From: Epiperipatus broadwayi
Taxonomy: Eukaryota; Onychophora; Udeonychophora; Euonychophora; Peripatidae
NCBI GenBank assembly: GCA_028023455.1
Contig: JAQFVV010013317.1
Span: 94,990-158,989 of the forward strand
Direction: 5' to 3'
DNA length: 64,000 nt
The notes beneath the pieces are model-generated. The model did not search any database. It saw nothing but the letters and a program-made list of their open reading frames with translations, and was not told where the DNA came from. Of this stretch, positions 37,331-50,877 are shown piece by piece. How positions within the stretch are numbered: the first letter of the stretch is position 1; each line of letters opens with the position of its first letter. A program made the position numbers and the translations under genes.

Positions 37331-40300
37331 CAAGGTAGTTTCATTTTTTTCATATTGAAAATAATATCAGTTCATTTAAAATAATATATATAAACAACAA
37401 AATTAAAATAATATAATTTATTTAGAAAGAAACTAATCAAATAAGATAACTTATGAGTAACCTCATGTTCAGAAAATATAAATAATATTCAGAAATAAAC
37501 ACATATTTGGTGCACTTTTTGCCAACATATTATTCATTTTTCTTGACTTGTGAAATTATTTGCCTTTGATGGTAATTTAATTTCTTCCAGAATGTTTACA
37601 CTGATAAAAAATCATTTTCATTTGCCCTTGGCAATAATTTAGTTTTTTCTTAAATGTTTTTCAATCATTTTTTTCTTTGATACACATATTAATTTCAAGT
37701 TTCTTGGCTAAATAAATTATATTATTCTCATGTTTTCAAAAACATTCTACTATTTTTATGTTGTTTTTATTTTTTTAAAAATTTTTTATTACAAAAAAAA
37801 AAAAATGAAATGAACACATTACATTATGAAAAAAAAAAAACTCAAAGCTTTTCAGACATGTTTTGTTTCACTAAAGATTCATAAACATTATATTATTTTC
37901 ATGCCCCCCCCCCCCATATATAAAATTACTTTAAAGGAATTGATATTATTTTTATTATTAAAAAAAATATAAAAAAAAAGATTGATTAGTATCTTCTTGT
38001 CAAGTTTTGTATATGAGAATAGGTGGCTCTGCCAACAAAGCATCTCCTTAATAAAATTTATCTTAGCATCCCATAATATTACACAAGTTGTTTATATATT
38101 ACAACACATAATCAAAATATATAGATTTAAAAAAATATGGACATTTTGAGGAAAAATTATAAATGAAAAGAGTTGGGTTCGGAAAGGAGTTAAAGCAAAG
38201 ACAATAACACTTGAAAAAGATGATCTGGGATGTATAGAAAAATATTTTGGCAGATAACTGTGGGTGATCTCTGTATCATACCAAAGGTTTATTTTCTAAA
38301 CTTATTTTCAGTTGCCTTCAGATAAAAATTTGGCATACATACATTATTCACAGTAATGGTAATAGTAATGATTATCATCTTATGATTAGTTGCTAGAAAA
38401 ATCATGTGATGACTTAGCACTCAAGTAGCTATTTATGCACAATAGTTTCATTCAATTCATCAAATAGATTTTTTAAAACTTGATGTTGAAAGATATATAT
38501 GAGTCTTCCTCTCATATCTGAAATAATCCTTGAGATTTTAAAGATTTTTATGCTGCTTTTTAAATCCCTTTTGTTACTTTATTCTTAAAAATAATCTCTA
38601 AAATTCCTTTTTTCACTCCATCATAAAATTAACTTCCTCTTATTATACAGAATGTATAATTCTTTTATACTTTGAATGGTGTTTTCTTTATTGGTATTGA
38701 TTTTAAGTTCTCAATTTGAAGGTAAATAATAGCAGAATATTTTGAATAACTGTTGTTAATGATAGTTTATCATTTGTTGTCACACTCATCAGAATTACTT
38801 CTAGTATCTCAATTTAAAATTTCACAGTAAGCTTAGTGAACCCCTACATCATTAAGATGTAGAACTATTGTTAATACCTAAATTTTCTTAGCAAAGTAGA
38901 AAAAAAAAAATCAAGATTAACATTTTTAAAAAATACCTGCTTCTTAAATAATGTCTCAGAACTGGACATAATCATTTATATTAGATGTGTGTATAATAAT
39001 TTATATATACATTAAAAATTTTGGTCTTGCTATTTTGTTATGTGTCTATACGGAAAAGAGATTGTTCTGCTTGTGTGTGTGCAGGCATATAAATGATCCT
39101 TTTATAAATACCACAAGAGGTTTATTTATACATTTGGCCATCTATTTGTCATTTTTCTTATCACTAGATATAGACAGATTCTGATTTGGCATTGGGTTCA
39201 GCAACATTTCTGCCCATACTCATTTTATATATTTTTTGATGTCTTGACCCATGTTGTCTACTGCTTGAAATTTGTGATCATTATTGCTTTTGCATTGGTC
39301 ATGTGTAGTAAAGCATCCCATGTCTTTTATACATTTTAAACTTTTATTTAACACAAGTTATTTATGGCCCTTATTATTGTTCTTTATCTGTTAACTCATG
39401 ACATAGGTCTTGTACCACACATGACTCTAGTTAGAAAATTTCAGCATGTGTGAGCTGGTTTAATAATGAAATCTGCCAATGTTTAATTAATAATTATTGT
39501 TATTTCAAAGATTTATGTACACATCTGAAGCATCAAGTATAAGAACAGTTCCATTATTGAATACTTTATTATATTAATGAACTAAAAGTTAATCTGAAGG
39601 GAAGAATAATGATAAAATAGAAATAATCAATTGCCAAATACATTAGCTACTTTTAAAAAGAGTTATATTCAATTAAATAATATTTGTGCTCTAGCTTAGT
39701 TCAAAACCATCCACTAATGTAAGGTAATTTTTTTCCTTTTATTTTACTATCATTAATAAATCTTGTTGTTAATTGTTAGATTTGTCTGATGTTTAATTGG
39801 TGTTGTCTGTCCTACCAATTGTTTATTTTACCATGAATCTCTACTCTCCCTGATCTAGTAGCAATAATTAATTTTTATATTGGTGAACAGCTTTGTAGGC
39901 ATTCTGAATGAATATCCAGTCAACCAAAAATAAATATTCTAGACTAGAGGTCTAGTGGTGCTCTCTATTGATAGGATTTGGTGCAGGCTATCTGGTATAA
40001 TATAAATGGCTGAGATTTGACTCTTGGAAGAAAAATGTCAGTACAATGAAACCCAATAGTCAGACCACTAAATTATATTATAAAGTGAGTCTGAATAAAG
40101 ATAGAGAAAAAAAAACATACCATGAAAGATCATATCATTGGATATTCAGAATAGCAGAGAATTCTTCTGAAATAAATTGTTTAAGAAAGATTGTATATTA
40201 GATGATTAAAACTCTAACTCTAAAGAAGAAAACATTAAGAACAAACCATACTGCCCATCAAGTCATAGATTGAGAGGATATTAACACATTCAAAGATAAA

Positions 40301-40574
40301 GTATTGAATTATTTTATATAAGTCTTTCTTTCAATTATTTTTTCATATAATTTTTATCAGTTCATGATCATTGACTTAACAGAAATAACAATAACTAGCA
40401 TTTTATCTTCACCATTTGCTCACCAAAAATATATACATCAGATGTCAAAGAGTATTAAAGAAAAATTTATTATTTCCATATCATAAAAAATGAATTAAAG
40501 CAAAGTTTTTTTTTCTTTTTAATAAAGATTTTTATTTAATAACTTAAGATGCTTTCAATAAATCTCCAACTTCA
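37331..40574. other. A+T-rich intergenic
   Basis: A 12-base C run lies at 37904-37915. No recognisable gene, though 38160-38280 and 39200-39310 are somewhat less A+T-rich and might be old transposon remnants. Confidence 0.4.
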
Positions 40575-41155
40575 TCATCATCATACTTACAATTTATTTA
40601 TATGTATGTGAGTCATCGTCTTCATTTTTAAATATTATCAATTCATTGCAGCCTGAATGTCACTGAGTTTAATCCCATTTATTTCATTCATGGCATCTTC
40701 TCATCATTCCAATAAATCTTTTCAATTCATCTATTCATCTCATAAATGGTCTCTGTCTCTCTCTCTCTAGGTTTTTGACAATCTCTTAACTTCTAATTTA
40801 GAGTATCTATTATCCATCTTTTGTTATCTATTCTAATAATATTTCCAACCTCACTCCACTTCAGTCTTTTAATTATTTTATTAATATCACTAGTCTGTTT
40901 ATATTCTCATATATATTTTGATGATTTTTTTTTGTAAATTCCAGCACAAATTTTTCTATATTTCACCATGTAATATGAAATATTGATATTGGTTTTTTAT
41001 TAAGTATCCAAGTATCAAATCTAAAAGTAAACATTGGCAAAACACATTTATTAAAAACTTTCCTTCTTAAGCATGTAGACATATTTCATTTTAATATTAT
41101 TCCTAAAAAGCAGTTTATCCTAGTTTAATTTTATGATTAAATTTAATACATTATG
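40575..41155 (-). mobile_element. Old RTE-like 3' fragment
   Basis: The segment aligns with 23840-24400: the ATC-repeat tail, GTCACTGAGTTTAATCC (cf. GTCTCTCCAAGTTTAATCC), GGTCTCTGTCTCTCTCTC...AGGTTTTTGACAATCTCTTA and CACTCCACTTCAGTCTTTTAAT. It is much more diverged than the copy at 17761, so it is an earlier insertion of the same family, in the same orientation. Confidence 0.7.
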
Positions 41156-41381
41156 TTTAGACATGTGTGTGTGCATATCCACATGTACATTCAGTTCTGC
41201 CACATTATTGTTTGAAGGTTGAAATAAAGTATGTTGAACAATATGAAAAAAGAATGGAATACACAAATAATTTCAATGAATTGATATTTTCATACTACTA
41301 TATTTACTAAATGAGCAAAGAGTTTAGACTTTGTGGCTAATTATTTCAAAGTATAAAATATAAAATGCGCTAAAACGCACG

Positions 41382-41629
41382 AACACACAAAGCTAAAGAT
41401 AAAGAAATATTAATACAGATTGATACAAACTAAATATCTGTATCTAAGTATGTGGCTAAGCACTTTCGAGGGCCAGGGTCCTCATATCTTAATCTATTTA
41501 TTTATTCACAAGATGGCTATGAATATGAGGACCCTGGTCTTCGAAAGTGCTTAGCCACATACTTAACTACAAATATTTAGTTTGTATCAATCTGTATTAA
41601 TATTTCTTTGTCTTCAGCTTTGTGTGTTC
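41382..41629. repeat. Hairpin element C (two 107-base arms)
   Basis: Arms 41382-41488 and 41523-41629 are reverse complements with a few mismatches, starting GAACACACAAAGCT and including GGCTAAGCACTTTCGA near the centre. The TCGAAAGTGCTTAGC word is shared with hairpin E. A left-hand 40-base stretch followed outward by CTAATTATT, with CTAATTCATT to the right of the palindrome, could be a one-sided tail plus a decayed duplication, but this is weak. Confidence 0.75.
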
Positions 41630-41649
41630 ATACTAATTCATTATAATTT

Positions 41650-43439
41650 GTAAAAAACACTATAAAGTTCAAACATTAATGTTTATAAAAAAAAGTGCAT
41701 AATTGCTATTTCTTACTGAGCCTACAATTGATATTTACAACCTCATTCATTGTATGTGGATCAATTCTATTTATTGTTTTTTCTGGATATAGGTGGAGCA
41801 AAAAAAATGATATTGGTTGACACAAAGCATAAGCAAATAAATTTCATTAAAATAGGAATTAGATATAAAGAAACTGATATTACTAGTCTTATAGTTTATA
41901 TACGAGATAAGATGTAAAAAAATAATATTATACAGAAACGTGAAAGATTAAATTAAATTTTCAGAAATAGAATTAACTGAAAAGTTATTTACAAAGATCT
42001 AAAACAATAAACTAAAAATCATTAATTTTAGCAAATAATAATTATTTTTAAATGCTGGTATGCTTTTCATAATGTTAAGCATGCAATAAAACATTTCTGC
42101 TCTGATAAAAACAATTGGGGAAGGGGTTAATTAAATGACTGATTTTTTTTTTAAAAAAAAAATAGAATTTATTGGTCAATTAGAAATACAATATGAATGC
42201 AATGTTTTTTTATGGATATTCACGTATTGCTTGTGTTTAAACCTCCAGCAATACCTGATTGAGCTTGAGGCTGCAAGGGATTGTTCATAATTGAGTGTTC
42301 TTGGATTTTTGGAGGGTGTAATGTTCAGGTTTTAGGCAACTGGTAAATAGCCCAGGTATCATTAAATATTCCCATGGGAGCTACTATTTGGTCTCTTGTC
42401 TTAATTTTCTCTATGATCTTACAAAATGTAGAGATTAAGTCACAGTTATTATTTTTGAAATGCCTGATGATTGAACTTTAAAATGTTGTTTTTAATAAAA
42501 ATAATTACCATATTTTTTTGACTGATCAAATATATTTTTGAACTTGGATGATTAAAAAAAACAACTACTAAATGATTTTTATGCTAATTAGTCAATGTTG
42601 CTAAAGATTTTGAGTGTAAATCTTTAGTCATTTTAATAAACTAATGACTCTTTCAACTAATATAAGTTTCTAGATTGGTTGTCAATTTTCTCATAGAAGT
42701 TTTGACATAAAAATTTAAAACAATATCAAATATTAAATTTTTGAACTTACTTTGAATAATACATAATCATATTCTATGATATACTCATTGTACCAACATA
42801 TTTCAATTATACACTAGCCAAAAAAATATAATCAAACAAAAAAATAAAAACATTTTCAATTCATGAATTTTGAGTCTATTTCTTACAATATAGCAGCAAC
42901 CCTTTTTTTCATTTCGGAATGCTTCCAATAAATTTAATAGCTCAGATATTGTAATCTTAATCATTTATAGAAATTCATTTATTAAACATGTTTTTTCATG
43001 ATCTGAATAAGTTGAATATAGATTAGTTTTCTTTCTTCCAACAATTATATATAATATAGTATTTTATTTAATCAAATGTTTTCTTTACATAAAATTAGCA
43101 GCTCTATAAAACTTAAAAGAATTCATAAAGTACTTTCATTAATAAAAGTTATCAATTTAATAATGAAAAAAAATATTTCCTAAGTAATTATATATTTTTA
43201 AAAAATGAATCACCTATTACAAAAATAAAGAAAAAAAAAAGAAAATTCATGTCATTGCCATTTGAACTCCTGAAACTGCTAAAGTTGTAATTATATTGAA
43301 ATATAATTTTTTGGTTAAACTGAAATGGCATTACATTTATGTATGGAAATTATAAACTGGAAGATCATTTCTATAAATTAAACATTTCTATAAATTATCT
43401 TTTATTGCATCAATAAGCTTCAAATTTATTGGAAAGGTT
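41650..43439. other. A+T-rich intergenic
   Basis: Nothing is assignable. A moderately complex patch at 42235-42420 shows no motif I know. Confidence 0.45.
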
Positions 43440-43690
43440 TATCTGAAATGTGTAACTCCAAGACATTTGCTACACATAGAAAATGGTTGTATAGATTCTT
43501 CTAAGTCAATGTGGATGTAGAAACATCAAAACAATTGAAGATGCTACATCTGCCAATAATGAGGAATATTTCTGTAGAATTTTATTGAAGAAAAAGCATA
43601 TCATCCAGAACAAGGGTTTAACTGCGTTAAAAACTGGCTTGTTCTGATATATCAAGGAATTCAGGAGATAATTATTCTAATCCTTCATAT
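43440..43690 (+). pseudogene. Pogo/Tigger-like transposase relic
   Basis: Plus-strand words KTFATHRKWLYRF, EDATSANNEEYF and EEKAYHPEQGFNCVKNWLVL correspond to the family patterns WLxRFKKR, GEAASADxEAAExF and EEGYxPEQVFNxDETGLFW. The first catalytic aspartate region (NVDETG) reads NCVKNW after mutation. Heavy decay; ends not found. Confidence 0.55.
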
Positions 43691-44808
43691 CCATTTTAAT
43701 AAAAATAAAGTATAGGAAGTTTTTTTTTTTTGATGAAATGTAAATGAATGGACACTAATTCTGTATATGTATATAAATATGGTTTCTCAATTTATTATTA
43801 TGATGTTGTTGTTTTTTAATTTATTTAGAGTGTAAACTTAATTTGTATATATATATACTATACATGTTAAAAAGTATCTGTACGGTGTGTATATATATAT
43901 GTATGTGTATTAAAAAGCATTGCATATCTACAGGACAATATATCAAACATTCTATATTACATTATAAGTGAATAATTGTTAACAAAGTTTGAGCTATTAT
44001 ATGTTAATTTATGTCATTTACTAGAGGAACTTGAAATAAAATATAACTGAAGGAGGAATTCCACTGTATTAATAGTCACGGTAAAATAAAAATATTTTAA
44101 TGCTCTCCCAAAGTCTATTATATGTTTTATACTTCAATAGCAAAGCTACAATTTTTTTGTTTATCACCGTTATGTCCCAAAGGGAGTTTTATCTCTTGAC
44201 ACCATTAAAAAATTATCCAGCTTATTAAATATCATATCCATTTACTAAGTACAAAGCCATTTAAATTCTTTAATTTTACAGTAACAGTAGAAAAAATAAC
44301 ACATGAATTGAAAATTCATATTTCTATTTTTATTATGCCCAACATATTTCTTTCTGTATTGCTTAGAGTTACTTGAATCTTAATATTATTTTAGATTTTT
44401 GGGTCCACATTTAGTCTAAGTAAATATAATTAACCATCCATTAATGTTTCTTTGATTATTATAGTTGTTTAGATAATACAAATACATACTACTGTTGATT
44501 TTGATCATGTAAAATCCATTTTATTTTTGTAAAATGCAAACAAAATTCTTTCAGTGCTTAGATTAGAGCTGCTTATTGATGTAACTTACTAAAACAAAAT
44601 ACGTTTTCAATAATATATATATATAAAGCAAATAAATGCTATGTTGTAATAAAGATTTGAAATATTGTTACTAACTACATGCTATAATCAGTTTAAAAGG
44701 CTCAAACCATTACAAAGTTCCAATGTCAAATCAGCATACTTATAAGAAATATACTACACTTTGAAATAACTGAAATACAGGCTTATTATATAACTGTATC
44801 AATATATG
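43691..44808. other. A+T-rich intergenic
   Basis: Only AT and GT simple repeats near 43845-43915 are visible. Confidence 0.5.
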
Positions 44809-45082
44809 TAATATATAGGGTATAAGAGCACAGACTTACGCACGACCCACCATTCTCCACTCTATCTCATAACACTGATACCCTTAAACACATGAGCACA
44901 TTGCATATATGTGTAGAAATGATAATCTGGACCAATTGATGATTGCTGGTTTAGCATGAAATACGTGCATTGGTGATTATTTATCTTTTCGACATATATG
45001 TGTTCAAGTGTATCAGTGTTATGAGATAGAGTGGAGGATGGTGGGTCATGTGAAAGTCTGTGCTTATATAACCTATATATTA
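44809..45082. repeat. Hairpin element D (274-bp palindrome)
   Basis: Outer arms starting TAATATATAGG(G/T)TATA pair across 44809-44895 and 45000-45082; weaker pairing continues inward to about 44937 and 44970. The right arm contains GTGGGTCATGTGA, related to the tail cores of families A and B (GGTGATCATGTGATG, GGGTCATGTGATC). Here it lies inside the arms rather than in a one-sided tail. No flanking duplication was found. Confidence 0.75.
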
Positions 45083-46077
45083 CACTTAGAAAAAAATTGA
45101 GGGGCAAAAAGAAATAATACAAATACAAATAATCTGAAAAGAAATAAAAAAACATCTAACAGAAAAAGTGAAAATGTTACAAAACAGTTTTAATATGAAT
45201 ATATCAATATGATAAGAAATATAAAACTGCCAATATTAATGATCAATTATGACTTATTGTTTGCCTTATTTCAAAAGACATGTATAACAATAAAGTCACA
45301 CAAAATTTATTCCAACAATATTTATTGAACAAACATATATTCATTTTACTTTTTATATAATCTTTCTCACTCTTACATACATTGTACTAATGACTTGATT
45401 TCTACAGGAAAAGAAAATATTTATTACAAGTTTATTTTTCATTCATGCAAACGATATTCTTTCTCTTAATAATGTGGCATAAACTTGAAAGTTGTATTAA
45501 ATTATTCTTGCAGTAAAATATCGTGTCAATATACAGCTCTCTTCCAACAACAGATTGTATGAATGAGTCAACAATTTTTTTCTTTCATTTTACTCATATA
45601 GTCCAAAGTTATAAAAATATGCCTAGTTGGTTGCAGACGGGTGTGGATTCGCGTCCCGGCTGATGCTATGACATATGGAAAAATATATATATAATTTTTA
45701 CCACTGAATCGGGGGGGGGGGGAGATCTGATAAATGACAATAGTTGCATAAATAGTTTGAATTCTAATTAAAAATAAACTTAAAATCCAAGCCATTATTC
45801 GATCATTGAAAGAATTGTTTTAATAAAAACTAAAAATTTAGAGATATGGATTTCTTTTTTTATGAGTATAATATTGTGGTTTTATTATAATATTTTCTGT
45901 AGGTAGAAGTGAGGATAATTGTCCATATACATATATGTGTGTGAGCATGTTTGTTCATATATTATAAAAGACAACTATGAATTCATCAACTTTAACAGTA
46001 TGATATCTTCTATATCAATGATGAAAGCGATATATCATAACTATATTATTTGTTTTTAATGTCAGCACACTGATATC
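45083..46077. other. A+T-rich intergenic
   Basis: It contains the tRNA-like patch at 45619 and a 12-base G run at 45711-45722; otherwise nothing. Confidence 0.45.
45619..45665 (+). repeat. Truncated tRNA-like sequence (possible SINE piece)
   Basis: ATGCCTAGTTGG resembles box A, and GGATTCGCGTCCCGG resembles a T-arm/box B, but they are only about 15 bases apart, too close for an intact tRNA. Its CpG and G+C content is far above its neighbourhood. Confidence 0.25.
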
Positions 46078-46360
46078 AAAATTAACCTAGAATCTACTTA
46101 CCAATTCAAAATCAATTTGATATCCACTTATCAACACGGATTAATCCAAAAGTTGTTTACCAACATAGATTAGCCCATGAACTGTTTAACAATCTTAATT
46201 AACACAGGATTTGCACCTAGGATAATCTAGGTCATGTTTACCATTCAAGCTTAATCTAGGATATATATATACACCAACTCACATTAATCTAGAACTTGTT
46301 TGCCAGCTCAGATCTACTTACCAGTCCAGATAGAACTTAGGACCTGCCTATATACCCTCA
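46078..46360. repeat. Degenerate minisatellite, ~31-base unit
   Basis: Roughly nine imperfect units resemble ACTTGTTTACCAACTCAGAT followed by TAATCTAGG. Examples are AAAAGTTGTTTACCAACATA, TCATGTTTACCATTCAAGCT and AGAACTTGTTTGCCAGCTCA. It ends about 30 bases left of the mariner remnant. Confidence 0.6.
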
Positions 46361-46390
46361 AATAAATATCTTATGTTACTTATTATAGAT

Positions 46391-47003
46391 GAGGTCTGAC
46401 AATTAAGTTGTGAATTCATCCTAGAACAGGTGCCCATTGCTGAACATGGTTATAGTCTCTTTAAAAGTACTCCTCTTGAAAAGCTATGCACTGATGCCAG
46501 CATCTAGTCCCCTTTTCAGGAAAATTTTAGAATACTTTTTCTAGAATGACATTTAGAGCTGCTGAATTATCAAAATGTCTTTCTTTCAATATTGTCTTTA
46601 TTATCTTCAGATAGAGTCAGATTAAGTGAGTAGGGATAGTGTTTTAATGCAATTATTTGTTTGCTGGCTAAAAACTATCTCACAGACAATACCATGAACT
46701 AGTACAAATCTATAAGGTTTTAGTTAGTTCTACTTGTTATTGGCTACTCTGATGTCTCTTCATCAGTAATCTTTTTCTCCCATTGGAAAAATGTTTAATT
46801 CATTTGTACACTGTCATTTCTTCATGACATTATTACCATAAATTTAGACTTACATGTCCCTGATTTCCCTTTCCCTTTTACCAACATTAACAAGAAATTT
46901 AATGTTTGTTTGTTGCTCCAAGATGGCATACAGAAACATGTAACAAGAATACCTGCCGATGTAAGTACCTGTGCCAAGTTCATGAATTTAATTGTCAGAA
47001 AAT
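46391..47003 (-). mobile_element. Mariner-like element, internally deleted
   Basis: The left end GAGGTCTGACAATTAAGTTG is mirrored on the right by TTAATTGTCAGA. The minus strand encodes a decayed transposase C-terminus, including ILKERHFDNSAAL (family: LKGRHFDxxxxI) and WHQCIAFQEEYF (family: WxRCIAxxGxYFEGD) near 46440-46640. At about 610 bases it is half the usual length, so most of the catalytic region is missing. Confidence 0.7.
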
Positions 47004-49061
47004 ATTGCTATTATATTTTTAATTACATGTACAACAGTAGTGTCCTAATTTCAATTGGAATGTGTTAATCATACATTTAAAGGTCATCTTTAAAAATAAA
47101 TTCATATAATTACTTTAGATAGAAATTATCAATATTTAAAATATATATATATCTGGTAGAATTCAAAGCAATATGTTACTTATATTTTAATACCATTTTG
47201 TTTTTTATATACAATAACAATTTATATTTTATAAGACCATTTTTCACCCCAGTTATTTCTATTTTCATTTTCAACTAGATTCTGAATTTCTAAAATCAGT
47301 TATAAATTAACAAATGTATCTAATGTGCTATCTAAAATTCAGGGACTTCTAAAATCTGCATGTATGAGAAGACTCTTCTATTTATTTTAGAACTGTCAGA
47401 CTTTTTAATATTATTTATCATTTAAGATTTATTTAAATAATATATTTTGCTTTCTCTGTAAAGATACATATTAGAAATGAAAAAATAAATAAGCACATTA
47501 TATTAAATAAACTATTATATACTCATATATAATAAAATAAAATAAAAGATAAAAACATTATTCAAGAATATCTCTAAATTAAAAAGCTTAAGTTGTAGTG
47601 AGTACTATGTTTCTATTTTGTCTATTTTTAATAGCTTTATTTTTTCTTTGACAAATAAAAAAAATTCAGTAGACACTAAGTATATCCAATATATAAAAAA
47701 AATATAATTATATATAATAAACTAATACAATGTAAGCTTTGTGCCAATAAAAACAAAGCATTTACTAACTGGATGTACTTCATTTTTTACTTTTAAAATA
47801 TGTTAACTTCTTCATCCAGAAGCAGTTACAATAACCATGCAATAGAGTATTATGAGAAAAGAATATTTGATCATCATCACTGATAGTTTTCCATGGCTTA
47901 GCAACATAATTTATTTTAGCATCTCAATTTCAAAGCTATATCATAAATTTTAATGAGCTCCATATCATTGAATAGAGAAAATAATTATAAAGAAGCTAGC
48001 CTGTTCTAATTTTCATTTTGTAATGTTTAAGAAAAGATTTAATTAGGGAAACAGTTCCTTTGAAAGTAATCATGAACATTGTAATGTCAAAATTTATAAT
48101 TCAGATTCCTCTATTATATATATCATCATCTTACTTTATGTAGAACCCATTTGATAAATTACAATGCTTTTCTTCATATATTAAAATTAATTCTTATTAC
48201 TTATATTTGCTTTTATTTAACTTTTCAGAAACTTGTAAGAAATAAAAAGTTTACAATAAAAAGTATATTCTCAAATTAATGTTAATCTGCCAAAAATGTT
48301 AATCTAACAAAATCAAGAATGCTAGATTAATCATACTGCATCTGTAATAAAAAAAACTAAACATGTAAAGTATTCTCTAAAATACACCCTATGGTATAAG
48401 ATGATATATAACAATTAACTATTGACTTGTACACTATGATAATACTATATTCGAAATACTGACTTCAAAGAACTATCCTAAATCATAAAATATCAAATAA
48501 AAATTTAGCCACATAGAGCACTATAATTCTCTTTATACATATTTAAGCCCTGTTTAAAAGGACTCTCACATAAAGCTGTTTTATTATTAGACACATGCTC
48601 AAATATTGATTTGATAATACATTTATTATGAAATAAATTATTATTTACAACTATTAAAAAAATTTCTGAAATGCAAAAGACTACAGTTTAATTATTTTTG
48701 ATTCAACTCTACAACTTTTAATACAGAAATAATTTTATTATTATAAAAAAAAAAAAAAAAACATCATTAATGTATTGAAGAACATATTCTTACAAAGATA
48801 ATATTTGCAGAAAAAGTTCATTATTTAAAATGCTTTCATAAAGCACATCTTATTAAAAATATATTCTTCCAGAAGAATTTAAAATAAATTTAAATGATAA
48901 ATCTACTTTGTAAATTACCATTAATTATTATTAAAAGAATGATTTTAAAACTTGTTTTTATATCAAAACTGAATAAGAATTGAATGACATAAAATCAGGA
49001 GGAGGAGAGATTAATACAATTTGCTCTCTTCTAAAATTACTGATAATAAATTTAAGTAAAT
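47004..49061. other. A+T-rich intergenic
   Basis: No recognisable feature is present. Confidence 0.5.
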
Positions 49062-49154
49062 AGAGGGATTCGAACTTAGGATTTTTCTGTCTACATTCAC
49101 CATCAATTCAATCTTAAACAATATGCAAAACCAGCACTCATCAGTTGTGCCAGA
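49062..49154 (-). repeat. tRNA-like SINE head
   Basis: The minus strand has TGGCACAACTGATGAGTGC (box A-like) and, about 60 bases on, AAGTTCGAATCCCTC (a good box B/T-loop match). This is the spacing and order of a tRNA-derived SINE promoter. No body or tail was identified. Confidence 0.35.
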
Positions 49155-50877
49155 TCATAATCTTCCACACATATATACAATAAGTACTCAGCTTATATTA
49201 AGATAGCAATTCCCTAAACTTTAATGGACAGGTTTCAATCTTCTCACCCTTCTAATTATTCAAGCATTCATTTCATTCAGTACACTGAATGAATGGGCTA
49301 ATGATAATAAATTTATAAAATTATTATCTGTACTTTAAAAACAAAAAAAAAAATTGTTGACTTTCCAAAACTTGAAAAACAAAAAAACATTGCTTAATAA
49401 AATTTTATTTTATTTTTATGTAATCGAAAATTCATACATTTAAATGTACATACTTTATTAAAATCACCAAATTTATAGATAATTATTATTTCAATTTATG
49501 GATTGCATCCTAAGCACTATCTAATATGTACAGTAATTATATATGTATATTTTTTAATAGTACTTGTGAGTTTTCCAGTAAACCAAGATGACAGTTCATA
49601 CTTTTGATAAATCTACAGTCTCGGGAGCTCCCAAAAAATGTTTATAAAAAAATGCCTGCTAGGAAATATCGTATTTAATATTTGCATTTTATTTTTCATT
49701 ACTGTTTTGTAAAAAATCATTGTGGAAAAATTAATCACAATATTTACAGTTTTCTTTTGGATTAACTTATTTACAAAAAAATGGAAAATATATACAAATA
49801 CAATATTTACACTTTATTCATATCAGCGATGGGCAATCATATCGTGACCATTAATATTAATGCATACTTTTCAGGAGGGCAATTATTCCATACTTTTGGA
49901 AATAGTCCACTGCATCATATTCTGTGACAGGAAGAATCCAAATTTTTATCATTATGATAATTTACTAAAAAACAACTGCTGGCAAAAAGAAAACATGCTG
50001 AATTGAATCTAAGTACAACAATGTTAAGAGCATCTTGTCACTTCCAACGTAATAAATAAAAAAATTGAAATAAAGCTTATAAATAAAATTTATTCCTTTT
50101 TTTAAATTGAATAATCAATTTACTAATTTTGTTTTAATTTAACAATTAACACATTTTCAAAGGATTGTAAGCCTTCGAAACTATACTTTCATCAAAAATA
50201 TTGGCTGCCATTTTGATTTACAGAAAAACTCGCAATTATCAAAAAAAAACAATATAGTAGCTTCTCTAAAGAATACTATTATCTTATATATATATATAAA
50301 TACTCACTGTGTCTCTTATAAAAATCAAGTGATGTCTTATTGTTATCTAAAAAATGTCAGTTGCCAGAAAATTATTCAAAACCAAGAAATTTGCTTCTAA
50401 CAGATTATTTATTAACATGCAGAAAAAAAGACAGTCTTAATTAGTCTATTGCAAAACAAAAGTATCTTCAGAAAAAAAGACAATATTTCAAGACCCTCAA
50501 ATTTTTTTGTTTGTTAAGAATTTTCCCTCCTTATTTTACAACTTAACTAAGAATATCTAGATGCTTTTTTACTGAATGATAATCAGGTGAGAAACTGAAT
50601 TAGCTATAACCTCGCAATCTGCAAAAAATCTTAAAAATCCTCAGCTATTTGAACATATACTTATAATTTCTACCAAGATTTTAAACTCAGATGATGAGCA
50701 AGAATATTGTATAGGCTTACCACAGACTTGAAGTTCCTTCTATTGAAGTATGCCAGTCTTTATGCCCTGGGATTCAAATCTAAATAAACCTCACAATTTT
50801 TTTCAGGTAATTAGGGATTTTAAAAGCAAGTTTTGAATTTCTCTTGCATAGAAAACTGTTATATAAGTTTCTAAATA
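49155..50877. other. A+T-rich intergenic
   Basis: A hAT-terminus-like CAGCGATGGGCAA occurs at about 49826, without a partner or transposase. Confidence 0.35.

Noticed and set aside
45619-45665. Functional tRNA gene
   Set aside because: Box A and box B are far too close and no cloverleaf can be drawn.
49700-50230. Relation to the 61.5-kb element (shared CATTGTGGAAAAATT and GGCTGCCAT/GGCAGCCAT words)
   Set aside because: The words are short and their order and orientation do not agree; no termini were found.
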